Source: Rhyacichthys aspro
Taxonomy: Eukaryota > Chordata > Actinopteri > Gobiiformes > Rhyacichthyidae
DNA: 64,000 nt
NCBI GenBank assembly: GCA_036850595.1
Contig: CM072160.1
Location: 15,417,906 to 15,481,905, forward strand
Direction of reading: 5' to 3'
Part shown: one piece after another, positions 1-11,886 of the stretch
Layout: each line of letters starts with the position of its first letter
How positions within the stretch are numbered: the stretch's first letter is position 1
Program-made: the position numbers and the translations under genes
The notes under the pieces: model-generated
What the model saw: only the letters and a program-made list of their open reading frames with translations
The model's database searches: none
Told to the model about the DNA's origin: nothing

Positions 1-284
1 GAATCCACTTCTTGTTTGTGATCTGTAGTGGTCCTGTTTAAAGAAAGTATCTTTTATAAATTGTCGTACTGATCTGTGCTTTTAATGCCTCTAGGACTCC
101 AACAACATCACGCAAATTAAGTAAAATGTAGGGGCAATAGAAGAAAAAAAAATAGAAACACTGATATTTTGTTTTGATGGCATCTAATGTTCTTCTTCTG
201 TTTTGTGTGTCAAAAAAAAAAAAAAAGTATAGTGCCAAAACTGTAACATGCATAAATTGAGCATGCTCTATCCATACGGCTTAC

Positions 285-3200
285 CTGTGCCTTGTGTTTA
301 TGGGCGTAAAGTAAAGTGTCTCTAGGGACTCTGCTTGGAGACCACGACGTTTGGCAGCTAGGCGCTCTGAACTGCGAACAAGTGGTGTGCTTGATTCACC
401 AGGTGCAGATAATTTTCTACAAAGAAAAAAACATCTTGAAATAATCTGTAGTACTTGTGTATAAATATTAGTTATTTCGTCTATAATTTATCATGTTACA
501 GTACCTTGTGTTGTTCAGAGAATCTTCCAGAGAGCTCTGATCCAAGCTGTCAGAGCTCATGCTTCTAATTTTTACTCTTGTATTAACACCACTGTGCTCA
601 AAGGGTACATCCAAGTTGGAACGTATATGCTCTGGTCCACTTTGTTCATTATAATGAATTTTGTTCTGTGCACGGAGAGCCTTGTCTGCAAAAGCCAGCT
701 GAAAGTAAGGAGACAGATCCATTTAATACCGTTTACTGTTAGTATTACACTAGTTATAGTCAATGCTTTGTCTGTATGGTAGGTTCTAATGTCACACAAA
801 CCTGTGCCTCCAAACTGGCAACCTTATTCACAAGTGTTTTTTCATTGGTTTGGATTTTGTCCAGTTCCATTTGAAGAAGCTTGTTTTCCATAGTGGCAGC
901 TTTTACTTCTCGCTCCCTAACATCTAATGAATGCTTCAAATTGGCTCGTTCTTCTTCACTTTCCTGTAGAAGCTGTTTCTTGCTATTGTAGTGACTTACG
1001 GCCTTCTCCATCTGTATAATTGAAACAAAAACTGAATTATTAGTAAATAAGCACAAACTACATTGATGTTGTGCAAGATCTGCTTAATGTTTGTTGTCTA
1101 ACCTGAGCTTTGTAATGTTCTGCTGCCAAGGATTTAGCGGAGAGTTGCTCGAGAAAATCTTTTTTTACCATCTCAACGTCTTCAGCCTTCTCCTTTTCTT
1201 TTAAGAGTCTCTCTTTGTCCAGTCTAAGCTTTTCTAGCTCCTGTTGTAGCATAGTTTCAAGCTTTTGAGCAGCAAGGTTCTGTCTTTCTAGGGCCTGCTT
1301 GCCTTCAATAAGTCTATCTTTCTCAAAAAGTGTAGTTTCAAGTTGTTTCTCCACGGCAAGAATCTTGGCAGTAAGCACATCCTTTTCCTGAACCAAAGCA
1401 TCCTTTTCCCTTTGAGTAGATGCCTGTATTTCTTCATTCTGTCTGTGGAATTGAGCTTGTATTTCCTTGCGTTGACTCAGCTCTGCATTTACAGAGACAA
1501 GCTCCTGTCTGAGGACATCCAACTGCTCAGTGGATTCATTCTGGATTTTAAGTAACTGCTCTTCTTTAGCCTCAAGCTTTAGAGACATTTCTTCCACTTG
1601 TCCCTTTAAGCACTCAATAAAATGTTGAAGAGTGTCCATTTGCTTGGAACTCTCATCTTGTAGCTTGTTTAACATGTTGTCTTTGTTATTGGCCTCCTGT
1701 TTTGTTTTGTGAATTAAGTTAGCTTGGGCAACAGCCTCCTCTCTGAGTTTCCCAAGATCTTGGTCTTTCTCCACCATCATGATTTTAATAGCAGACAACT
1801 CTGTGTGGACAACCTGATACTTCTCTTGAGCTTTTACAAGATGATCCTCCTTTTCAGTTAGAGATTCCTTTAGCAGCTCGTTCTCTTGTTTAAAAGATGA
1901 AATCTCTTTTTCAACTTGCTCCACCTTTACCTGTAGGCTATTAAGTGCATCTTGTTTGTAGCCATTTTCTTGCTGCTGTTGAACTAGCAGACACTCTTTG
2001 GACTGCATGCCATCCTCTGCCTTTTTTAAAGAACAGACTAATGACTCCACCTGTTTCTGAAGACTCTCAATCTCTTGATGCATTACACTGGATTGCTCAA
2101 GGCTGCAAGTCTTCAGCAGTGTTACCTGTTGTTCTTTAGCACTGATCTCTTCTTCCATCTTCCTGATTTCTGCCTCAGAGTCTGAAAGCTTTTGCTTGAG
2201 CAGCCCTTGCTCTTGATCACTTTTCTGCATTTGCTCAGTGAGCATAAGCAGCTGTGTCTGAACCTTATCCTCAGCTTTACTTAGTGTGTCAACCAAACTG
2301 TCAAGTTGGTTTTTAAGATGATGTATCTCTTGTTGGTGCAGGTCAGACTGACTAGAGGCCTCTCTCTGTAGTGAAATTATCTGGTCTTCCTTTGCCTGGA
2401 TTTTAAGCTTAAGGTCTCTTATCTCCTCAGCAAAGGTTGTGCTGAGATTTTCAAACACATCTTTTTCATGAGAAAATTCCATCTCTTTCTGGGACAGCAC
2501 TTCCTCTTTAACCTGAAGCTGTTCTGTTGTTCTGTTCAAAGATTCACTCAAACTTTGCACTTGGTCATTCAGACTTTTGATTTCATTTTGAAGCAACTCT
2601 GACTGCTTGCTGTTTTCTGTCTTTAAAAGTTCAGTATCTGCAGATGTCTCCTTCTTGAGCTGAAGCAACTCTTCTTCCTTAGTTAGCATCTCAGCATTTA
2701 CTTTCTTTACTTCATCTTGAAGTTCTGCCAACTTTGCCTGCAGTTCCTGCACCTGCTGGTTACTCTGCTGCTGTTTCTGGGTAAAGTCATTTTCCTTTGA
2801 ATGCAAATTCTCTGTTGCATTTGTCAACTGTGAATTAAGACACTCCACTTGTTTCTGTAAGTCTTTGATTTCCTTTTTCAAGAGTTCAGAATGCTCTAGG
2901 TTTTGATTTTGCAAAGAAGATACTTGTTCTTCCTTTTTCGCAATTTCTGCCTTTAGGCTCTGTACGATCTCCTCGGAAGAGGACAACTGTTGCTGCAGAA
3001 GGCCTTTCTGTTGAGAACTTTCTTCTGCCTGCTTTGTCAATGCAACTTGCTGTGTCTGAATCTGTTCCTCAGCTTCCCTCAAAGATTCACAAAGACCACC
3101 AATTTGGCTTTTAAGAGCACAGATTTCCTCCTGAAGCTTCTCAGACTGTCTTGAGCTGTCATTTTTCAGTGCAACTAGTTGCTCATCTTTGACTTGAATC

Positions 3201-6200
3201 TCCCCTTTCAGCCTCTGAATAGTCTCTTCACTGATAACAATGTCTTCTTGGAGAAACTCAATCTGTTCACTTTTTTCTTGTTGTGTTTTGCTGAGGAGAT
3301 CCTGTTTAATCTGTACTTGCTCTTCAGCTTGTTTTAGTGAAGATCTAAGGTTTTCAATTTGATCTGTTAAGGTACAAATGTTAGTTTTAAGAAACTCTTC
3401 CTCTTGTGACTTCTCCAGAAGTAATTTGGAAAACATTTCTTCTTTGGCTTGACTTTCATCTTTGTCTTTTTTATTCATATCCACCAGAAAATCAACCTTT
3501 TCTGTTAGCCTGCTTACTTCTTGGTCTTTATCAGCTAAAAGAGTATTGGCTGAAGATAGCTTGGTTGTAAGATCTTTCACTGTTTCTTCAGTTTGGAGAA
3601 GAAGATCTTCCTTTTGTTTCTTGATTTCCTTTAGTTTTTCAATTTCCTGTTCACATGATGCAACATGTTCTTGGAGCCTTATAATCTGCTCATTTTTCAG
3701 CTGCTCTACCCGTTCCAGTTGAACTTTGAGATCACATATTTCATGATAAAGAGCCTCCCTTTCTCTTATCTCCTTTTGCAGATTTTCTAAAGCTTCATTC
3801 TTTGATTGAATCAACTGATCCGCTTGGGTCTTTTGTTGAATCAAAAGCTCCTTCTGCTGTGATATTTCTTGTTCGTATTCATTCAGTTGCTTTGTCTTGG
3901 CCTGAACCTCCACTTTCATTTTCTGAAGGGAGTCTTCACTGCTCTCCAACTCGCTCTTTAAAAGGCTTATTTTACTCTCCAACATTTCTTTCTAGCAATT
4001 TCAAAGGAAAAGTACATAAAACAATCAGTACAAAAAGTACATTAATTAGTCACTACATCAGATACATTTATCCTTGACTAAATGGATGCACTTTACCTCT
4101 ATGGCAGGCCACATATTCTCTCCCTCCTCTTCCTTTGTGGATCTGCATATTTCATCTTCTAAACAGGATATCTTTCCCTTGAGGATCTCATTTTGTTCTG
4201 CAAGGAGTTCCTGTGTAACAATAAAACATTTAAGGTATAAGAGGAATCTGAGTTTCATGATTTGCCAAAAAAAACAAAACAAAACAAAAAACAACAACTT
4301 TTGCTTTTCTTTTTTTTTTTTGAATAATGCCCGTACCATCTGAGCTCTTGCTTGATTGAGCTCAGATTGTAAAATGCTGGTATTGCTTCTCCACTCCTCT
4401 TCAGCAGAGGTTTGGGTCTTGGTCAGCTGGCCAATTTCTGCCTCAGAAATGGCCAACTGTGAGCACACTGTTCTTATCTAGGAAAAGAAATATCATTGAA
4501 ACCACATTATTGTTGTGATATTTTTTGCAAAGTGGTGCATTTACAAACAACAGCAATAAATTACATTGCATTAAACATATTTGTTATCATGTACAATAAA
4601 TAAGAAAGGATTTACCTGTGAAGAAAGCACACCATTTTCATCGGCTAATTCATCCATTTTGCGCTCAATCAGCACAGAATTACTTGTGAGTTCTTTATTT
4701 TGCTTCAACACGTCATTAAAGCGTGACTGTAACCTAAAACGCAAAAATAAAATTTAGGCAAAGCACTGTTCAAGATGCCTCAAAGTGTGTGAAACTTGTT
4801 TTCTGTAATAAAATACACAAGTCCATAGATACATCTCGGTCTGTCTCACCAGGACCCTATGGCCACTGGTACCTGAGAATGCACCTAGCTATGTGTGGGG
4901 CTGGTCCCGGGCAAGAATGCAGCTCTTAAACAGTCTGGCCATTTTTTTTTTACCTTAAGTTACACATCACTTTGTATCTGACAAATAATCTTACCAGCTT
5001 TTGCTTGTCATTTATTTGTAGTTTTTATCAGCAGTCAGTTGTGTACACACCGGGATTAACATGGTACACACAGTTTCATAAATCCCACGTGATTTCATCA
5101 GGGGATATTCTCCCCATTTCATCTCAAGAAATCATCACAATGACATTCAAACCACACTTACGAGTCATTCTTGTTTTCCAGTTCATCAATTTGCTCCCTT
5201 ACAACTTGCTCCCTCACACCTTGCTCCTCTTTCATTTTGTCCAAACAGTACTGAAGCCGATTTATTTGAGATTCTGAGTAAAAAAAAAAAGATATATACA
5301 TGTTTGGATACAACCTTTGTAAATATTTTTTACATTTCTCTGATATGGGTTCCGTACCTCTTTGCACCAAAAGTGCAAGCTTGCAAGATAGTTCTCTCTC
5401 CAACGCATCTCTGTAGTCTCTGTCCTTGATTGATTGACGTTGCATCTTCCTCATCTGAAATATGGGTGTGTTCATAATGTCTTGCAGAGGTGAATTGCTG
5501 CAGGAATTCAAAGAGACACACAGACTCATTTTAGGTATTTATAGCATGACTTTGGAAAAGCATTGTGCCAGGAAGATTGAAAATTACTTGACGGAAGAGG
5601 ATGCTACAGTTTGCATGTCCACAAAAGTGACTTTCTTTGAGCGAACAAAGAGAGGGGACTCATCCTCCTCCGTTACTGAAGACACGCTGGAGGCAGAAGT
5701 TGTTGTGGATTTCTCGAAAATGTCGAGTGGGACAGGTAAAACTAAACAGAGGAATTTCGATTAAATGCTGCTATTGAACTGATCAGTGCCAGCGCTAAAT
5801 GAAAGATGAAACCAACATGAATCTTACATCGTCTGGTAAAATAGGCATCAAGGCCAGGTTCCAGGTGAACACTCTCTTCACTCTCCATCACATACGTAGC
5901 AGTTAAGTTCGCTATTTCACTCTAATAGAGCACATAAAGAACAAAACAAAGTTTAAATGGACATAAAATAACTTTCGTATTTTTAAACATACTCACAAAA
6001 AACTATAAACTTACCTCCACATCACAGTCAAGGGTACTTAGTGTACAACGATCATTCATCATGTCATGATACACCAGCAACAGAAGGACCTTAAGAACCA
6101 CAGTTAGGTGAGAAATATGTACTTGCATTTTCCTTCTTTTTTATGCTTTGTTACATTACCTTTGAAATTTCAGTTGTTAGGTTTGTGCCTCCTTTAATGC

Positions 6201-6938
6201 TTTCCCACGATATTGGGGTGCCTTTAACTGCACTAAATCTGCAATCTCCTGATGAATAAAACAAGGCCATATCTGATCAGCATTATTGTTTCGAATACTT
6301 TGCATTTGAAATGTTGGGTTTTTTTTGTGTTTTTTATTTTTAAACTCAGTGAAAGCAAGGATCAGTTTGGAATTGACTGCTGCACAAGCCAGACTATTAA
6401 TGTGTAAGTGGCACATAAGAGACACTGACAACACCAAATAAAAGCAAAAAATCTCACTTTCAATAAAATCTGCGATGACCTTAAAGCGGTCTTCAGTGCA
6501 GTTGCTCAAAAAGGCGTCGGACAGGGGTTGTTTTTTTCTGGGAGGGCAGACAAGACAAAGTACATTTAGCCTGCTTTTTGTATACATCTTTAATTAATCA
6601 AAAACAATTAAAGGCTTATTAGACACCAACATTATCATTAGCAACCTTAATAGAATGGTTATTCTAACGTGACAATCATTCAGTTTACATTGCACGTCAC
6701 CATGCTTTACTTACAGGATATAAACAAGTTTGAGTAAGATCTCCCCATTTTGTAAATCTTCCACGTTTGTAGCAGTATCATCATTGCCCTGAGCTGCTAC
6801 TGTAGCTTTCACCTAGATATAATGACACACAACACATTACTGACACATTGCAATTAAGCAGTGTAAAAAAAAAAAGAAAAGAAAAAAAAAAAGGCTTACC
6901 CAACTAAGAAGAGCTCTAACACCTCGATTCATTGCCAT
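285..6938 (-). CDS. numa1: Nuclear mitotic apparatus protein 1 (NuMA), 3' end outside window
   Basis: NuMA tethers dynein and spindle microtubules at poles and cortex. Sixteen coding exons are visible: 6938-6900, 6812-6715, 6537-6458, 6248-6160, 6089-6015, 5921-5828, 5741-5588, 5497-5358, 5273-5162, 4733-4616, 4477-4337, 4210-4097, 3991-1103, 1011-802, 698-505 and 416-285, about 1559 residues with continuous phase. The start MAMNRGVRALLSW and the next five exons match the N-terminal hook-like domain. DIMNTPIFQMRKMQR is the conserved entry to the coiled coil, which fills the 2889-base exon 3991-1103. The exon at 1011 keeps HYKAQ followed by MEKA, as in human. SLETLYFTPI in the last visible exon marks the start of the C-terminal tail. 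The LGN- and microtubule-binding regions lie left of base 285. Introns hold little; 4840-4955 is a GC-richer patch of unknown origin. The family call is near certain, individual borders slightly less so. Confidence 0.95.
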
Positions 6939-7232
6939 CCCTCTGTGCAAAGGGCTGTAAAGTGACTGAAAGAAAAAAAGGAGTTGATTCGGTTTTCACG
7001 TTTTTAATAAAACATTTGCACTTAAAGTAAACATACTCTACATATCCTGAGAGGTTAGATTGTTAGCTTTTAATAAAGGCTAAATAGCTAGCTAGCTTAG
7101 GTTAACTGGTGATAACACTGCATTGTTTTAGTCTATCGCTGAGGTTAACGAGTTTTTTTCAGCAACTAAAGACGAGTTATTGTAGAGTAAATATAAAAAC
7201 TTACACTGAACCAAAATGTTAGCCACCTTTAC

Positions 7233-7300
7233 CTCGTCGTCCAATTTAGTGAGCGAAAAAAACACACCTCACTCAACGTCTGACAACACCTAGCCTCGCT
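7233..7300 (-). other. numa1: Probable noncoding first exon of numa1
   Basis: On the minus strand a donor (GACGAG then GTAAAG) sits at 7232. The coding exon 6938-6900 has an acceptor at 6966, so a 5' UTR exon followed by a roughly 267-base intron is expected. The upstream end at about 7300 is a guess from the promoter motifs beyond it. Confidence 0.5.
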
Positions 7301-7354
7301 GATGAATAACAATTCCTTCGACCGCCCGGACAGAATTCAAAAAAGTTTACTCAG

Positions 7355-7406
7355 CCAATCGCATTGTCTTATTTCGCCACTTCTGAAAATGAACCACATT
7401 GATTGG
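7355..7406. promoter_or_regulatory. numa1: Two CCAAT boxes, probable numa1 promoter
   Basis: CCAAT at 7355-7359 on the plus strand and ATTGG at 7402-7406 (CCAAT on the minus strand) lie 50 to 110 bases upstream of the probable numa1 first exon. No TATA box is evident. Opposed CCAAT boxes are common in promoters of cell-cycle genes; use here is inferred. Confidence 0.45.
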
Positions 7407-8368
7407 TTCATAAGGCGGAAGTCCGTGGATGGTGCGATTGTTTACTTTTGCAGCGATATTTTGGACCTTAAGCATACACTACAAAATAATGCAGAACTAC
7501 AACTCCTAATACATTTATTTGGCTACTATCTGCAGCCACGTAATGGCTACAATAATTTGGTGTAGACCATAGAGCGTAAATAAAGCTTGCACTATGCGGG
7601 GCACATTAGCGTTTGGTAGCAACCGGTAGTAACAAATGGACTTCAGAACGCGTGCTTTCAAAATAAAGTCCAAATTCTGGCGTATGTACTCTATTCAAAC
7701 AATGGTGCATTAACGAATGACACGGGACAAAGGACACGGTTCCAGCGATATTTGCAACAGGTGGTTGAACTGTTCTGCCAATGCGTATAAGAGTTCGTTA
7801 TATTTTAAAGGTGTATTAAATGCAATTTAGTGTGGCATTATAAGTTGTACATTGAGTGAGGAGCTGCATACGTCTACTATATAGAACTTCAAATATGTCA
7901 AGGAATGTAAGAGGTGCCAAGCATTGGTACATTCATAACGTTTGCAACAGGTGCAAGCAGATGAGGCACATATCACATTTCATAGTCTGCTCAGCAACAA
8001 CACAGGGAGAAGAGAGAAAGACTGACCAATGCTGCTCTGTAATGACTATTAGAAAATCGGAAGTACCTTTGTATTTAGTAACATGAATGGATTAACAAGA
8101 ATAGTGCGCAGACACTACTAACATGTGATTTTACAAAGAAATGTATTAAAACAAGTGCTTATGTTGAAAGTATTTAATTAACCAAAAGCAAAACCAGAAC
8201 CTTCAACTTATGGTACTATAATATCTTACAAACATATTTCAGGTAGTATTACGCATCTTAGTAATAAACAACTGAATAAAATTACCAAGAACTCATCGCA
8301 AAAAGGAAATTCTTGTTGAAATAATCACAGGCTTGCAGATCATCCCTTTAGAGACAAGAGAGGCTTAC
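7407..8368. other. Intergenic stretch, no gene recognised
   Basis: AT-rich sequence between the numa1 promoter and the next exon-like signal. The open frames (for example 7856-8086) are short, have no recognisable domain and lie in ordinary intergenic composition. Nothing else stands out. Confidence 0.6.
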
Positions 8369-8401
8369 CCTGCTCCTTGTCCAAACATAGCCTTGAGCTC
8401 T
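8369..8401 (-). other. Orphan 33-base exon-like segment
   Basis: On the minus strand a pyrimidine tract and AATAG acceptor precede 33 bases that end at a strong GTAAGC donor. One frame reads RAQGYVWTRSR and stays open. Another reads ELKAMFGQGAG and stops at the TAA of the donor. I cannot attach it to a neighbour. It may be an alternative 5' UTR exon of numa1, an exon of an unseen short gene, or chance. Confidence 0.25.
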
Positions 8402-8619
8402 CTATTGAAAGAGCAAAAATACATTTAAACACAAATAAATAATCACAAAAAGCTTTTGGATTATTTCAACTGTTACAGATTGTTAATGCTTCACTGCACT
8501 GCTACAATGGTTAGTCTCTGTTTATTCTTAACATCTTCATCGTACAATCTGCATCAAAAAGCTTTGTTTAAAACTAACTAAAACACAGGCCTTATTATTC
8601 TTTAAAAACATCTTTCGCC

Positions 8620-8844
8620 ATGTACTCGGTCCCGACCAATGAAATCTCTACAAAAAGAGGAAGTTTATTACATTCCATTATCTTATTTTTTATTCTTATA
8701 TTTCTTATTTTCAATCAGAAAAAAACTGTACAAAGAAGGCATGAATTATCTGTCCCTGCTCCCTTAACACAGCAACCTTCTTCACCTATCCAAGTCCACA
8801 AAGCTACAGAAAAGTCCTGGGATGTAGATGAAGAGTTCTATTAA
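8620..8844 (+). CDS. Candidate 74-residue single-pass membrane protein
   Basis: I do not recognise this protein. The ATG sits in a good context (TTCGCCATGT). The translation has a polar start, MYSVPTNEISTKRG, then one hydrophobic segment at residues about 15-32 (SLLHSIILFFILIFLIFN). A basic stretch QKKTVQRRH follows, placing the C-terminus in the cytosol by the positive-inside rule. The tail is rich in Pro and Gln and ends in an acidic, aromatic WDVDEEFY. This layout is typical of small integral membrane proteins and unlike a random frame. It lies antisense to sequence that could be a long lamtor1 3' UTR, and no clear poly(A) signal follows nearby. It could be a real single-exon micropeptide gene or a chance ORF. 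Confidence 0.4.
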   Translation: MYSVPTNEISTKRGSLLHSIILFFILIFLIFNQKKTVQRRHELSVPAPLTQQPSSPIQVHKATEKSWDVDEEFY

Positions 8845-9520
8845 TTTGGTGCTAGACCATTACAGAAATTGAAGCAACGATTGTATTAACTTGTAAATTT
8901 GTGGCCGCACACAAGTGTGTGGTGTGTGATGCCAACCTGTGGCCTAACTTCAGGAAATTGTGACATTGTATCTTTGAAAGAAACTGTCCTATAGTTTTAG
9001 ATGTACCTATGTCCTTTGAATTATATAAAAATCCTCATTATACAGAAGACATCAGGACATCAAAATGTTCTTTCCTGTAATTGGCTATAGTGAGTCACTG
9101 TTTAAGTGCCAAACCCCTTAACTCTCATGTTGCTTTTGAATATAAACATCAGTCAGTGCCCTATGCCATAATCCTAAAAGCCCTGTCACAAGGGAACAGA
9201 ATATGATTGCCTTTATATGTGAAGAGTAACCTGAAGTGGAGGTGTAGAGCCAGCTATGCCAGCATGGGAGTATAAGACAGAGCAAAAGGAACACTGGGAC
9301 TGCTTTAAACAGATATTATGGGTAATGATGGCAAGCACTGTTTTTTACAATTCCAATACTAAGTGAAGTTAAACCCTACATGATTCGTCTTAGCTGTTGG
9401 TAAAAAGCTTTAATATACACGGGTATCAACGTTTTTTCAAGAAAGGGGCTGGAAAGTGATGATGCAAAAGTGTCACAGAGAGCAGGATCGAGGGACAATG
9501 TTCAGGCTGGACTCGCAGAA
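8845..9520. other. lamtor1 3' region
   Basis: Sequence downstream of lamtor1 on its strand. It holds a likely poly(A) signal at 9409-9414; a further minus-strand AATAAA lies at 8521-8526, which would give a 1-kb 3' UTR reaching past the candidate ORF. No other gene is evident. Confidence 0.5.
9409..9414 (-). promoter_or_regulatory. lamtor1: Candidate poly(A) signal of lamtor1 (ATTAAA)
   Basis: TTTAAT on the plus strand reads ATTAAA on the minus strand, 107 bases after the lamtor1 stop codon. It is the nearest plausible signal. Confidence 0.4.
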
Positions 9521-10847
9521 TCAAGGAATGGCAAACTGGACAACTAGTTCCTCTTTAGCATCCACTTTGATTTGTGAGATTGCACTGTAAGCGTAAGCTG
9601 CTATCTTGGACACCTGTAAAGAAATAAAACAATATTTAACAAAAAAATGTAGCAACAAAACAAAAGAAGTTCTCATTTCTTCACACTGGGTTACAAGGGA
9701 ACACAAAGAAATACCATATTTAAGCAAACACACATGTTCTCAGTGAACAATTACCTGCTGAACATCTGAGTATGGCACCAGATCACTCGCAAGCACTTGG
9801 TGTGGTGTGCTGGTGAGAGAGGGGAGCGCAAGGGCTTTCTTCTGTGGCAAACTGTTGCTCAGCACTGCCAGTTTTGTGCTAGAAAGAATGTCATTAACAT
9901 GTTATTTATGGTATGTACAGAAATAAGAGAAAATCCTATGTGCATTCAATACTACACCCCTAACAACAAGAAAAATCATTGAGCTAGTATTTAAAATGTT
10001 GATTCTTGTTGCAAGTAATTCAAACATGCCCCTTACAATACCTGTATTGCCGAGCTCTATCCATGTATTCATGATGCTCCATCACAACCGAGTCAGCCGC
10101 TGAGACATCAATGATGTTCCTGATAGAGAAAACTGCAGGTTCATACATGTTCATGTCTAAAAACTACTGAGTCTTTAGCTAGATGAGAAGATATCATACT
10201 GTGCGGTCTTGGTGAGGATGGATGTGAGGAGGGCCTGTTCATCTGTACGTGCTGAAGGGACACTAGGTGTGATCCAGTCTGTCCCATTTGGGGGTTTGCT
10301 AACAGGGTTCGGTGTTGGGATCAGTGGCTTACGTTGGTCAGCATCCTAAAAAGAGAGAGGATTAAAAATGTTTGCTGTTATTCTGAAGCAATGTTGGAAA
10401 GCAAGGGAAAGTTAATAAGGTGCAGTTAAGTTAAAAAAAATGCCTAGAGGCACGTGCATTATTAGTTCCACAAATCACAATAGCTATTTTGTTGCAATGA
10501 TATTTGGCGATATGCCATTTACACGTATGCTATATATGCGGGGAATGGTTTGTGTGCTTGTTAGGTTTGTGTCCCTGTAATTGTTTAAAGTCCAGGCCTT
10601 TCCCGAAGACATTTACTAAGCTAGCTAGCTAGGTTCATGCTGTTTACAGGCTTCAAAACAACAGAAAAAGAAAAATCATCAGGGTGTTTTGCTATTCTAT
10701 TTCGTAATGGAACTATTAAAAATGTAAAACGAAAGTCTAATCTCTTTCTTTGTTGACACAACATTTGTTCTCCAGGGTAGTTTAGCTGGCTAGCAACTAG
10801 CTTACCTCCTCTGTGGTATCGTTTTCACTGCTGTAACAGCAACCCAT
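9521..10847 (-). CDS. lamtor1: Ragulator complex protein LAMTOR1 (p18)
   Basis: LAMTOR1 is the lipid-anchored scaffold that holds the Ragulator complex, and through Rag GTPases mTORC1, on late endosomes and lysosomes. Five exons, 10847-10806, 10345-10200, 10119-10042, 9878-9755 and 9613-9521, total 483 bases and encode 160 residues; human has 161. The start MGCCYSSEND carries Gly2 for myristoylation and Cys3/Cys4 for palmitoylation. Further conserved stretches are RKPLIPTPNPVSKPPNGTDW, the helix VVMEHHEYMDRARQY, and the end VSKIAAYAYSAISQIKVDAK followed by EELVVQFAIP. All introns are GT-AG and in phase. The gene is divergent from the frizzled-related gene about 1 kb away. Confidence 0.97.
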
Positions 10848-11886
10848 GGCAGACTCCGAGGGGTCAAACTACACCCCACACAGAAATAACCGGTGTGTGC
10901 AGGTCCCAGTAAACATACAACTTCTCTCCGTGGGAATTTATTTTGGATTCATAGAAAAGTATGAGTGCTATCAACAGCAGCTCCTTGGACTACGAGGCAA
11001 TCACATGACAGCAGATCCAGTGCAACACAACGAGCACTTCCGGTATTTGAGAGGCGGTCATGTGACAGAGGGATTTTTTTTTCTTCCTTTTTTTCACGAG
11101 AAAACTCAAATGGAGACAAAAGAAAACATGAACAAATTGGACATGAAATAAAAGGTCAATGGAGACAGCAGCTAACAGTTAAGCTAACAGCTTTTTACCT
11201 TGGATCAAAAATAAATATTTTTCTCTTGGAGTGGAAACCATGGGTGTATTCAGAACATGAGAGAAAGGCAGGACAGAACTTGTTACAATAAAATGAAAGG
11301 CTCTGCCCCCGTCTGGCAGTTTTATGATACATCATTTAAATAACCTTTTACAGTTTCAAACAGTTATGACATGTGTTAGTGACTCTAAACTCTTAACAAC
11401 AATCAGTTGCCTTTAAGTGCTCTCTGTGCATGATAGGCCCATTTTTATATGCACGAGCACATTGTAAAGTGTAGCGTTTTTCATTGTTATTCTATGTTTT
11501 ATTTCAAATCCAGTCTTAAGTCTGGTAATTTCATTTGAGTTTAAATCCCAGGGGCTGCCCAACCCTTTTTTTTTTCATTTCTACTCTCAACTGGGATATC
11601 TGCTATTTAAAGTTAGCCCCTGGTTCTGAGAGTGTAGTATTTCTCCATTCACTTGATAGCAATTGGCCCAAAAGCAACTATTATCAGGGAATAGTCTTCT
11701 TGGAAATCACATTTGTTGAGCACTGTAATTTTGAACTCTAGCAGACATGTTGGGGATGGCTGGGAGGCGCCTACTTAATTAACCCCAAGTTTCCACCACA
11801 CCTCTTTGTTTACACCTTTGCCTCTCAGTGGCTACCAGGTAAAGGTGCTGCTGCTCTGATCACCGTTGTTCTTTGTAGAGACAACA
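10848..11886. other. Divergent intergenic region, lamtor1 / frizzled-related gene
   Basis: Holds both 5' regions. The lamtor1 start lies at its left edge and the frizzled-related start at its right. The open frames at 10846-11291 overlap the lamtor1 5' end and have no domain. TTAATTAA at about 11775 is a homeodomain-like AT motif. No TATA box stands out. Confidence 0.5.

Noticed and set aside
38..253. Phe-rich minus-strand frame at the left edge
   Set aside because: Low-complexity A/T runs within the intron after numa1 exon 416-285; it has no splice sites or homology to NuMA.
11866..11886. Upstream extension of the frizzled-related frame
   Set aside because: It begins at TTG, not ATG. The ATG at 11887 directly precedes the signal peptide.
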